Part shown: in pieces, positions 53,928 through 64,000 of the stretch | How the letters are laid out: every line of letters starts with the position of its first letter | Numbering within the stretch: position 1 is the stretch's first letter | Source of the DNA: Haematococcus lacustris | Lineage: Eukaryota > Chlorophyta > Chlorophyceae > Chlamydomonadales > Haematococcaceae | Direction: 5' to 3' | Length of the DNA stretch: 64,000 bases | NCBI GenBank assembly: GCA_030144725.1 | Contig: JASKMD010000003.1 | Location: forward strand, 12,279,576-12,343,575 | The notes under the pieces: generated by a model | Told to the model about the DNA's origin: nothing | Seen by the model: the letters and a program-made list of their open reading frames with translations, nothing else | The model's database searches: none | Position numbers and translations under genes: made by a program

Positions 53928-55264
53928 GTCACGCTGGCTCGTAGCTTGGACTGTTTGTTGACCTGCAGAGTGTGCGGAGCAACAAGGCTGTCAGGGTGTG
54001 AGGGCGCCAGTAGCAGCAGCAACGTATGATTGGCTGGGTGTGGGGTGTGGGTACGCACCTAATGGCGCCTGGCTGCTCTTAGCTCACTTCTATCAGCGAT
54101 GCCTTCGAGTGAGCCTGCAGAGCAGAAAGAGAGCAACCGCGCAGACCTCGGACATAAGCCAGTAGTTCACAGCGAGAGTGGCGAGAAACACTACACACAC
54201 TCGCTGGCTACTCCCGGCTCCCAGCAGATGACTTACAAGCGTTTTGGCTTGCGCGGCCTGTTGTTCAGCTGGGCCACGCAGCCCGCCGAGCAGGTTTACG
54301 CTAGCTTCGCACGAAGCCGAGGGCGATGCGGCTAGGTGACACTGGCATCATCGGTTGCGAGCCACCCGGTTACCGACCATACCGCCGGCCCTCGCGCTAG
54401 CGTTGCTGTAGAGCGTACCTACTGGCACCCGATTTAGAGAGAGCGCCGCAGCCATCTCCAGTAACTTTGCTACCAGGACACTTGGCAAGGGTTGGTGGGC
54501 GTCCAGGCCGTGCAGGCCCTTTGATGCAATAGGCATATCGGGAAGGCTCGCTGATCAGGGCTGTCTAAGCGCGGCACCAAATGGCTCTCGGTACATTTCG
54601 CCAAAGAGACCTTGTGGGACCTGACTACAGGAAAGTGTTAGAAATAGTGCATGCTTAGGATCACGCACCGGTCCAGCTGTCCCGACCACCGGGTTTAATT
54701 GTGTGAGTTGCGGCTTTATCAACGTTGCTCCAGGCAGTAGAGGCACCTGTTCTGACGGTGTCAGTGTCTGTGCCTGGTTCTCATCAGAAAGACGTCCATC
54801 ACCCATCACCTTTGCCCTGCAAGCCTAGGCCCACTCGTTCCTAGGCCGGCCCCGGCCCCTGCAACTCCCGACCCGGCACTGGCGGCCGTGGTGGGGCCCC
54901 GCATGCTGAAATAATGCTGGTACGCGACGTCGATGCGCGCCATCTCGCCCGGAGGCCCAGCTGACGCCGTCCAAGGCACCGCTCCCGCGGGGGCTGCATC
55001 TGCGACAGGGCCATGCGACAGCACGCCACACATAGGCGCCTACCCAAATGATATAAACGCGATAAGGTGGCGATCGGAAGTCGAAAGCTCGAACCCGCGC
55101 GGGGGTAAAACACTTCGGAACAGCCAGGTGGCAGCCATGGCCTCGAACAATTTCTGGTCCGCAAGGTCATATAACCCCCCATTGCCGCCAGGCCATTGGG
55201 GGCTGCGACGCCACCCATGCCTTTGTGCTCTCTGTGGTCACCATCGTCACCACCGCCACCGCCA
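53928..55264. other. Intergenic, weak candidates only
   Basis: A + strand frame at 54099-54335 (MPSSEPAEQKESNRADLGHK, later RFGLRGLLFSWATQPAEQ) may be a small gene. On the minus strand, MARIDVAYQHYFSMRGPTTA (from 54943) and SQVPQGLFGEMYREPFG (about 54615-54565) could be two exons of a short protein. Neither matches a known family. Confidence 0.3.
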
Positions 55265-57651
55265 CTACCACAATAAGAAAGCCCTAGAGCACTGGCTGAG
55301 CCACTGCCTCATCCCCTCACCTTCTGCACGGCCAGTGAACAGCGGGTTGCTAGTCTCCTCCCCTCCTGCTGCCCCCTTGCCTGCGCTCGTGGCCTGGGCC
55401 TGCATGCTGGCTTGCACCGTGGCCAGCTGTGCCTGCACTGTCAGCAGCGCCTCCCTCAGTGCCTTGTTGGTTTCCAAGGACTCTGCCGCTGTGCGCTGGG
55501 CCTGTTGGGCTTGGCGTCGCCAGGCCAGGGCCAGCACCAAGAGCAGCAGCAGCAGCAGCAACAGCGGCACCCCCACCACCTGCACCGGGCATGAGCACAG
55601 AGTGGTGCAAGTGTGACCATGAGCCATGGCCGACGCATGCATGCCCACCATGGGTCATGACCCCCTGCCTGGTCACTCACCAGAACAATGACCCACCAGT
55701 GGTCCCTTAGCCAGTTGCCGTCATCGGCCTGTGGGGGGGAGGGAGGGGGGGCAGGGGGCGGGGCGGGCACTGTGTTGAGGGCGCCGGGCTGAGGGGCCAG
55801 GGAGGGCTGGCTGGAGGGAGGCCTGCTGGGGGCCAGCGGCTGCCTGGGGAGGGAGGGGAAGCGTGGAGCGAACGGCCTGGGTGCGGGGCAGGCAGAACAC
55901 AAGCCCAGGCAGACATCACCAGGGCAGCAGGACCCGTGCGCCACCATCCTGTTGTGGGTCCACACCGCCAAGCCAAGCCAAGCCAAGCCGCCTGACGGGT
56001 GAAGCAGCTAAAGCCATCTCCTCACACTGCTGAGCCGTCAGCCTGTCATGGCCACGGAGCACCGCTCACCAGCGGCAGCTGCAGCTTTTCCCTCTACATT
56101 GGCTGCCTGGCAGGTGGTCAAGACCCTGGCCATGCACTTTGGGAGAAAAACACAAGCAGGTGCTGTGTTCGTGTCCAGCAGGTCCTGTGTTCGTGGCCAG
56201 CATCAACACAAGGTATGTGTGCCTTGCCCCACAGGGCCACAGGGTCTGCGGGTGCCAGGGGGGGCCAAGGGAGGGTCCAGGGGGGTGGGCGTGGCGCAGC
56301 GCAGGCAGAGTGCAGCTAGAGCCCCTGGCGTCAACCCCCTGGGCAGGCCCCCATGCAGGCAGCAGGTGCTGCAGTGGGGGTACAGGGCCATGAAGGTGAT
56401 GTGGCGTTGAAAGAGGTTGGGAAAGAAAGGATGAGGCGGTGTGTGGTATGCGTGGGGTAGGGGTGGGTGGGGGGCCACGTGATGCAGGTGAGGTACCCAG
56501 CCCGAAGCTGTGCCCCGTCAGGCCCTGTCCTGGCCAGCCTGGGGGGTAGGACACAGGGATGCTGAGCATTGCCCAGGTGCAACAGGTGGAGGTGGACGCA
56601 GGTCGAGGAAGGCTGAGGCGGAGTGTGGAGGGGGTGGGCCTAGCCAAATGATGTGCCTGGTGGCGGTGGCAGCAGCAGTGGGGTGGGGTGAGGTGTCACC
56701 TGGGAGGTGGTGGGAAGGTGAAGGGCGGGGGGAGGGGGCCAGGGGGTGAGGGTGGGGCGGGGTAGCCAGGCGGGCCGGGGCAGGGCTGACCCAGCCTGGT
56801 GCCCGCTGCCTCCGTGACGTTAGCGCCGGGCACGTTGGGCAGGGCCCCGCACAGCAGCTGGTTGCCTGACAGGTCCAAGAACTGCAGGGACCTCATGCCT
56901 GACTGCCAGCTGGCTGGGATCTGCAAGCACAGGCAGGCAGGCAGGCAGTCAGGCAGGCAGGGGAGGTTGAGGGCAGGTTGGAGGGCTCATGGCAGTAGCG
57001 CAGGAAGGGTGGGGCTGCTACCTCCGCTTGAGACTTGTCTGAAACCCAAACCCTGTCTGCTGCTGCTGCTGCTCCTGCTGCTGCTGCTGTGGTGCCACTC
57101 GCCTTCCTGAAATACTCGATCTGGTCTGAGTAGTTCTTTCCGGCCAAGCCAGACTGCGGATGTTGCTACCGCTGCGACCAGCACCGAAAGAATGGGGCTG
57201 CTGCCTGCTCCTCCCTCCCCGCCAAACACCTGTTGAGACCTGTCTAGACGCCGGCAGGCGTCCCGAGTGGATCCTAATGTCGGCTAATGCCAATGCAAGG
57301 TTTCAGCTAGGCTGGGTCTGGGTGAGTTTGGGGGCACAGGACCCAAGCCAGGCATTGCCCTTACCATATCCTAGCTGCTCAAAACACCAGCCATGCACTC
57401 TCATGCATTACCCACACCTCCACGAAGCACATGGAACCCCATGTCGCTGCATGCTGTGGTACTCACCGTGCCAGTGAGTCTGTTGGCACCCAGGGACAGC
57501 GTGCGCAGGTTGGCCAGGCTGCTCCATTGGGGGGGCAGGGGCCCGCTGAGCTGGTTGGCGCGCAGCACCAGGGCGTCCAGGTTGGTGAGGGCAGACCAGG
57601 AGCTGGGCAGGCTGCCTGTCAGCTGGTTCACTGTCAGGTACAACGACTGCA

Positions 57652-57720
<69 letters not shown>

Positions 57721-58185
57721 TAGGGTGGGGTTGAAGGAAGAGCAGGCAAGATAGGCAAGACTGGCCGGCTGGCTGGCAGGTGAGCGGGCGGGTGGGCAGG
57801 TTGAGCAGGAATGCTAGGCCTGGTTTACCAACCATTGCCAGCCACGCAGGCAGGGCCAGCCAGCTGTAGGCAGGAAGGGCCCACTGCTAGAAGGTCCAGG
57901 CACCTATGCAGAATGCCAGGCCAGGCAGGCGGGGCCAATTGCCATTGCCATTGTCGCTTACTTGCAGGTCTGTGAGGTACTTGATGGCGTCAGGCAGGGG
58001 GCCAGCCAGGCTAGCGTTGCGTGCCAGCACCAAGCTGACCACCCGGCCGCCCCCGTCACACTCCACGCCATACCAGGAGCCGTCACAGGGGGTGTTGGTC
58101 TGCCCCCAGGCGGACAGCAGGCGCAGCGGGTCGTACAGGCCGCTGCGTACCAACAGCAGGGCAGCGGCGGCAGAGGGGGGCGGGC
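55265..58185 (-). CDS. LRR receptor-like membrane protein without kinase (5' exon not found)
   Basis: Exons 58185-57962, 57646-57467, 56920-56700, 55876-55681 and 55579-55321 join in frame; the last may read through to a stop at 55265. The first has an LRR N-cap (LYDPLRLLSAWGQTNTPCDG, then WYGVECDGGGRVVSLVLARN). Three to four plant-type LRRs follow (LQSLYLTVNQLTGSLPSSWS, NLDALVLRANQLSGPLPPQW, NLRTLSLGANRLTGT, IPASWQSGMRSLQFLDLSGN). Then a Cys-containing cap (CGALPNVPGANVTEAAG), a Pro/Ser-rich stalk, one membrane helix (WWVIVLVVGVPLLLLLLLLL plus VLALAW), and a ~75-residue cytosolic coiled coil (RRQAQQAQRTAAESLETNKA). This is the layout of a plant LRR receptor-like protein on the plasma membrane. 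No kinase domain follows. The signal-peptide exon upstream of 58185 was not identified. Confidence 0.7.
57655..57716. repeat. (CAGG)n microsatellite in LRR-gene intron
   Basis: About 15 CAGG units directly upstream of the 57646-57467 exon acceptor. A shorter CAGG run is at 56934-56960. Confidence 0.95.
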
Positions 58186-60122
58186 CTGCAGGGGCGAACA
58201 GGGGGCCAGGCAGGCAGGGGTGCAGGCAGGCAGGGTATGTGGTGCAAGGAGCAGCTACAGCCTCGGGGGCCGTGAGCGCGGCCAGATCCCAAGCTGTCGA
58301 CCGCCTTGGCTGCGAGTGGCGGGCGTTGTCGATGGCTGATTATGGGCAGGAGCTGGTGTGCTGCCTGGCCTGCTGTGGTCAGGGGGAGGAACCGGGGAGG
58401 GTAGCGCACGGCATGCTGTGGGTGAGGGGCCAGGGAGGGGCACCTGGGCCACACTGGGGCTCTCTCAACCGCAGCCTGGCAGGCCCTCAGGGGGGCTGCA
58501 TGCGCCTGGCTCACCAGGTGGCTGACACACAGCTGGCCTCCGCTGGGTTCGTCAGCTGGCTGGAAGGTCTCTAGGTCTGTGTGGGCCATGGTCTGTCAGC
58601 TTGCTGTGGCGCAGGCTGTGGCGCAGAGCAGAGCACAGGCCCAGCACCAGGCCCCTTGCCACTGTGTGCAGCAGCCATCCGTGCCGACCTGCTTTGTTGT
58701 GGCCAGCCCAGGCAATGGCTGCAGCACCTCCTGCCTGTACCGCACCCTGCAGTGCCGTCCCCTTCACACACTTCACGCCAGCCCCAACAACTGCACAGGA
58801 GTCCCAGCGCCCAGCCTGCTCAGCCCCTGGGTCTGCCCCAACAACTGGAGAAACGCAGGAGAGAGAGCGCCCTGTGCCTGAGCTCACTCCCTGAGCTTGG
58901 AGGTGCACTCTCTCCCAACTACCCTGATGTCACACAAGGCCGTTTGGTGCCACACCCAGTCATAACACTGGTGGCGCCAGGGCTGGCTGCCGAACACAAC
59001 AGTGCACATGGTGAAAGGCAGGCGGTTTGGGCAGCTTGGCAGGGCGCTGTCCTGTCAGCCTGCTTTAAGAGAGGCTCCATGCATTGCCACAGGTGTTCAG
59101 GGTGATAGGGGGGGAGTACTACTATCTTCCCTCTTCATGTAGCACTCTCTTCTTGCAGCTTCCCTGGGGCCTAGACAGCCATGCCAGCCATGCGCCCACC
59201 ATGCACTGTGCTGTACAGGGCATGGGCATGGGCAGAGGTGCAGAATGCAAGGCTGGCAGCTCCATTCAGCAGCCGAAGGTGGCAGGGGGAGGCCGGCTGG
59301 GAGGTGGTGGTGGCTGCAGCATGAGCATATGAGAGCTGCGCTGAGGCATAGCCATAAAAGGAAGCCCTTGCTAACAAAAGGGCCTGTACCTGGAAAGAAG
59401 GGTGTGCCTGGGAAGGCTGTAGGGGGAGCATTGTTGTTAACTGTCTGCAGTACGTGGCGCCTGCAGCTCGGAACTTATCACAATGAGTTACAAGGGGCAT
59501 AACAACTCTGTGCAAGCTGTTGATTGCAGCACGTGGGCAGGAGCAGTGGGGTGCAAGGATAGCATACCTGGATGCTGGACTTGGTGAAGCATTGATATTT
59601 CCTGTGAAGCATGACATTCTGCAAAACATGTGTATCTAGCTGCAACTATCACCTCTGCAATGCAGCTAGCGTCGCACCTGCTATCATTAACAAACACATC
59701 AGGACAAGCGACGTGGCATAGCGGTGCTTCATTGCTTCTCGGCTGGGCACGAACGGAAGTTGCTGCGAAGCTGGCCGCGCCTGAACACGTACGCGCAACC
59801 ACGGGCCTCAAGGCTCACAAAGACTGATGATTACTCGGACGCGGACAATGCGACCGAGTTATGCAAGCCGCCCCATGCATGCTGGGCCCCATGCACGTAG
59901 GTGTCACTTCGTTGGACAATGAACCATGTAGGTTTCTGCGTCACGCAGCCAACCAGCCTATCGAGTGACAGCTTGACCGGTGTATGGTATCTCCTTCTTC
60001 TTCACGTTCAGTTACCTTACTACTGTATTGGCTATTGTATACTGCTGCTATCCTTTTATCTGCTTATTACGCTCCAGAGGCTAGCATTAGTGCAGTGACA
60101 TTGTCAACCCAACCAGTGCCTC
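58186..60122. other. Region between LRR-receptor and SelO genes
   Basis: It should contain the 5' exon of the LRR-membrane gene and the 3' flank of SelO. No exon could be fixed. Frames here lack recognisable domains. Confidence 0.4.
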
Positions 60123-63100
60123 TCAACTAGAGCAGGTAACACACATTTCCTTGGCCCATGCCGGTGGCTTGCCATCATACTTTCGCAAGCTGCACGCTGC
60201 CCCAGCCTGAGCGTTGTTTGAAATGTTTTCTTGCGGTGAAGCAGGGCGTACAGTGGCCGCGAATGCTGCGTCCTCGCCTTGCGTGGTGAACGGATCACGC
60301 AGCAGGTCCAGCAGGGCACGAACCTCGCTAAAATCCAGCTGCGGTGCATTGGCGACAAGGGAGGAGAACTGTCAGCTTTGACAAGATAAGGAAAGGAGCT
60401 GAAGGGAGGAGTGCACTCAAAACAATGATTTACTGCTCTCTATCACCCACCTTCTCCGCTGCGTCTATTGCATTCTGGGCCATCCAGTTGCGTAGCACAT
60501 ACCTGCAGCCAGGCCGCATTATTCCATTGACTCCTATGCACGCTTCATGCACACATCAATGCCTCTCTGCTTCGCCACCATTACCATCGAAATGGTTGAT
60601 AGAGTGCTTCTAGTGCTAGGCAGGGACCCAGCCTGCCAGGTGTCAACATGACATTATCACACCCCATTGTTTTGCCCCTATGGTAAGGTACAGCATGTGC
60701 CAGTATGTTTCAGCCTGCCAGGTAAGCAATCAGCTGTGTGGTTATGAGGCCCCACCTTGGGTTGCTGCTGTTCATGCAGCCTGTGCGCTCCTCAGCACTG
60801 GTGCCAGCCGCTACCTCTGCCTGCAGCCGGGTGCTGTAGCGGGCCAGCCACCTGCAGGGGCAGAGGCAGGGGTTGGGGCTGGTGTTGGGGCTGGTCTTGG
60901 GGCAGGGGCTTAGGGGCAGGGGCTCAAGGGCAGGAGCAGGGGCTCAAAGGCAGGGGCAGGCATAGGGACACCGGCAGGGGCAGGGGCAAAGCGAGGGACG
61001 AAGGCCAAAGGCAGGATCAAGGGTGTCAGCAGGGCCCTCACTCGCTCCAGGCTGCCCTGTCCTTGGCCAGCTTGTCCTGAGGGCTCATCTTCAGCAGGAC
61101 TTGGCTGGCCTTCAGCGCCTCAACCTCATCCGCAACCTGCACCGGAACAGCAGCACGCATGATCACTTGGGTCAACCACAGGACAGCACCCTGGCAGGGT
61201 TGCTTGCATGGGATTGAGTGCTGGTGCTAGTCCAGCAGCAACAGCTGAACACAGCACACATAAACAAGTAGGCGCGTGGGCACAGTGGGCATAGGCCTGG
61301 GCCTGTGGAGGAGTAAAGACGTAAAGAGTTACTACAACCTACCCAGGAAGAGGTGCTGGACATCCTGAGAAAAGCTTCCCCCTGCCCCTGCCCCTGCCCC
61401 TGCCCCTGCCCTGGATCTCTCTTCAGCTTCCGGCACCTGCTGCGGGGTCAGCCCCAGCGAGCGCAGCATGTCCGGCTGTTGTGCCGCCAGCCTGAGCAGC
61501 ATCTGCAGCTGCTGCGGGGGGATGCGAGGCCCCCTGCTGGCCGCCAAGCTGCCCGGGTCTGTGCACTGGGCCACAAGGTAGGTCAGCACCTCCTCAGCCT
61601 CTGCACCCACCAACACCAGCACCAGCGGCAGTAGCAGAGGGGGAGGTAGCAGCCTGCAGGCAGCAGCCTACTGCAGCACTTCGCAGCAGGTAAGGGCAGC
61701 AGCGGTGGCCATGGACAAGGCAGGCAGAAACGGCACCCCCACAGCAACGGCAGCAGCGGGTGAGGGTGAGGGTGCGGGTGACCCTGCCTCCACACTAGGC
61801 CCCCAGGCCCTGGGCGGGAGAGGCAACGGACCAGGCAGGACCTGCTGCCACCCTGACTGGCAGCAGCCAGACAGACAAGAAGCATATGCCAGAGGCAGAC
61901 AGCCAAGGATCCTATGCCGCTCCACCCAGCCGCTAGGGGTGAGAGTGAGGGAGCAGGGCGGCTGACTCCATATGGGTAGGGTGAGGGTCAGTATTGGGAG
62001 GGTGGCTGAATGACCATATCACTGCAGCAGTGCTATTTTTAATTACTTTAGGACTGAAAAAAACAATTGTACGACATCACAGGCGCAGTTGCGATGCCAC
62101 CGATGTAGAACGCCACCGTTGAAGGTGGTTGCAGCAATGTGGCATTTCCTAGCGAACACACTGTACATAGAGCCCCACGTACAGGCAAGACAACCACAGC
62201 TGACCAGCCCTGGTAGGTCACTGCGCACCAGAGCTCGCCCCAGCAGCAGCTGCGCTGTCCTGTGCAGGGAGGGGCACACGCGCCAGCACACGCCAGCTGT
62301 TGGTCCAATCAGCTCCGCACTCAGCCATCACCTGCAGCCATGCAAGACCCGGCATGCACCAGTGTCAGGGGTTAAGGGGGTCCAGTGTCAGCGACCAGTG
62401 TCAGGGTCAGGGGGTGCGGGACGTTTGCTGCTTAGCCAACAAACTGAGGCGGGGGCTTGGCGGAGGGGTGACCTGGGGCGGGGGACGGGGTGCGGGGCGG
62501 GGCGGGAGCTGAAGAATGCCAGGGGGGAGGTGTGAGGGGGAGAGGCCAGGGCCTGGGGCCATGCCCGGTGACTGCTCCCCACAGCCTGCCACCAGCCCCT
62601 CTGTACCGCATGCACCTGCTGGGTCGGCCTTGACTGGGTGAGGGGGAAGAATGGGGTGAGGCGGTGTGGGGTTAAGCCGGGGTTGAGCAGGTGCGAGCTT
62701 GGATTGGCAGCTGTGGGTCAGAGCAGGGCCAGGGTCGAGCTAGGGGCAGTGCAGGGAGGCAGGGCGGCTGACTGGCCTGACGCCTTGGGAGCTCAGCCTA
62801 TGGGAGCACCCTGGTCTATTTACTCGCTGCCTGGTGCGCTGCACCTGGACCAACAGCAGGAGGCTTGTGCCTGGCCATGCTGGGCCAGGTTAGGAACAAA
62901 GCAGCAGGCCTGTGCATGTGCCGGTGCCTGGCCATGCTGGGCCAGGTTAGGAACAAAGCAGCAGGCCTGTGCATGTGCCGGTGCCTGGCCATGCTGGGCC
63001 AGGTTAGGAACAAAGCAGCAGGCCTGTGCATGTGCCGGTGCCTGGCCATGCTGGGCCAGGTTAGGAACAAAGCAGCAGGCCTGTGCATGTGCCGGTGCCT

Positions 63101-63535
63101 GGCCATGCTGGGCTAGGTTATAAACAGGAAAAGGAAGACATCAACGCAAAGCATCCGCCTGCGTGACAGGGCCAAATCTCTCCCCCCCTGGAGTTCAAAC
63201 CTTCCTTCACCCCAGAGCACATTGTTGCCCATAAAGCAGGGGGCGGACCATCCCTACTGTTGCGGGGTGCTGGGTCAGGTTATGCTCACGCCCCACGCCC
63301 CTCACCCAGACCCTGATGCCTCAAGGGCCCCCAGAGCCGCTGCCGACCCGCCAGCTGTCGCCCGCAGCCCTGGAGGGTCATCAGCAGCTTACAAGTGTGC
63401 TGGGCCTCTGCTCAGCTGGCCGCCAGCAGCAGCCACCACCCTCCCACCTGCAGCAGGCTGGTGACCAGCTGGGCATCGCCCTCCTCGCTGGTGCGCACCA
63501 GTCCCAGCTTGCGGCGCATGAGGGAGAGGTAGGTC
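60123..63535 (-). CDS. SelO (YdiU) family pseudokinase/AMPylase, C-terminal part, Cys form
   Basis: Exons: 63535-63448 (YLSLMRRKLGLVRTSEEGDA, QLVTSLLQ), 62331-62229 (VMAECGADWTNSWRVL), 61600-about 61343 (EAEEVLTYLVAQCTDPGSLA), 61136-61042 (LLKMSPQDKLAKDRAAWSE), 60851-60756 (WLARYSTRLQAEV ... NSSNPR), 60502-60451 (YVLRNWMAQNAIDAAEK), 60338-60123 (LDFSEVRALLDLLRDPF ... PPAWAKEMCVTCSS). The last four join in frame; the joint after 61343 does not. GADWTNxxR, NPxYVLRN, AIDAAE and DFSEVRxLLxLLxDPF are typical of SelO, a kinase-fold enzyme that transfers AMP to proteins, mostly in mitochondria. The N-terminal catalytic part must lie to the right, partly beyond the window. In animal SelO the third-last residue is selenocysteine; here the codon is TGC (CVTCSS), so this is a Cys form. 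Confidence 0.8.
60870..61000. repeat. G-rich GGGGCAGGGGCT-type repeat in SelO intron
   Basis: Irregular GGGGCTGGTGTT, GGGGCAGGGGCT and AGGGGCAGG units lie in the intron between exons 61136-61042 and 60851-60756. Confidence 0.8.
62871..63118. repeat. 57-bp tandem repeat, 4.3 copies
   Basis: Near-identical units of CTGGCCATGCTGGGCCAGGT plus TAGGAACAAAGCAGCAGGCC and TGTGCATGTGCCGGTGC. Each has the palindromic CTGGCCATGCTGGGCCAG. It lies in the SelO intron between exons 63535-63448 and 62331-62229. Frames through it (57 is a multiple of 3) are incidental. Confidence 0.95.
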
Positions 63536-64000
63536 CTGCAGCAGCAGCAGCAGCAGCACCGGGGTGCCGTGCAGGCCATGGCAGGGTGCACAACCTGGAG
63601 GGTGCTGGGCAGCTCTATGCCCAGGTCATGTGAGGGTGAGCTTCCTCCTTCCTCACAATGCTCATCCACACCAGGAGGGGCAGGGGGCAGGCAGCAGGGG
63701 AGAGGCGGCAGGGGGCAGGGGGCAAGGGGCAAGGGGCAGGGGGCAGGGGGCAGGGGCAGGAGTAAGGCATGCCCTTGTGCCTATATCCAAATCTGGCCAT
63801 CTGGCCCAAGGCAGGTGGGCCCACCCTCACTTACAACATCCCCGGCCTGACCCCCTCCTCCACCTACCCTCGTGCCTGTTCGACCCTTTGGCCTGAACCT
63901 CCCCCTCACCTGCCCCCTCACCTGCCCCCTCACCTGCCCCCTCACCTGCCCCCTCACCTGCCCCCTCACCTGCCCCCTCACCTGCCCCCTCACCTGCCCC
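63536..64000. repeat. G/C-rich repeats at window end, including (CCCCCTCACCTG)n
   Basis: A CAG run abuts the SelO exon acceptor at 63540-63558. GGGGGCAAGGGGCAGG-type repeats fill 63680-63760. A perfect 12-bp array CCCCCTCACCTG runs from about 63901 to the end. It is likely SelO intron; no exon is identified. Confidence 0.7.

Overview
The window looks like nuclear DNA of a green alga of the Chlamydomonadales (Chlamydomonas/Haematococcus-like). It is GC-rich, genes are split by many short GT-AG introns, CAG/CTG runs and minisatellites are abundant, and the recognisable genes are eukaryotic (gamma-SNAP, a T/K-type cyclin, SelO, LRR proteins). The organism call is an inference. There is one 500-N assembly gap (19263-19762).

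Layout. 1-2140: minisatellites. 2140-5930: two broken Fanzor copies, the second invaded by a GC-rich array. 7845-9151: an NTF2/SnoaL-like gene (-). 10.1-11.5 kb: Fanzor 3'-end fragments and an unidentified reading frame. 12473-15983: a two-exon, low-complexity gene of 1103 aa (-). 16.5-18.8 kb: a coiled-coil gene (-) beside an 890-bp GGGGC array. 19776-23249: a secreted LRR gene (-) broken by the gap, with three Fanzor fragments in its introns. 24205-36525: a sulfotransferase gene (+) whose introns hold four Fanzor copies and two solo Fanzor 3' ends. 38037-41375: gamma-SNAP (+). 42051-44461: a cyclin T/K-like gene (+). 46130-46364: an AT-rich foldback element, then another Fanzor fragment. 47386-53927: an F-box/LRR gene (-) made mostly of about 96 copies of an 18-residue LRR unit. 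55265-58185: an LRR receptor-like gene with one membrane span (-). 60123-63535: the C-terminal part of SelO (-), probably continuing beyond the window.

The main discovery is a dense, multi-family population of Fanzor elements (eukaryotic TnpB-like, RuvC-type, RNA-guided nucleases). They are recognised by a VDEFRTS motif (RuvC-II glutamate) and a DRDxNxxLNxxRxGESKxRPLEL motif (RuvC-III aspartate). At least four sequence families are present, and no copy here keeps a complete RuvC catalytic set. Each family has a conserved non-coding segment just after its stop codon, where Fanzor guide (omega) RNAs are encoded. In one family this segment holds a small hairpin with a compensatory base-pair change. 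Every copy inside a host intron lies antisense to its host gene.

Exon models for the sulfotransferase, gamma-SNAP, secreted LRR, LRR-membrane and 1103-aa genes keep frame across all listed junctions, which is the main support for them. The junctions of the F-box/LRR gene, two joints of the NTF2-like gene and one joint of SelO are unresolved.
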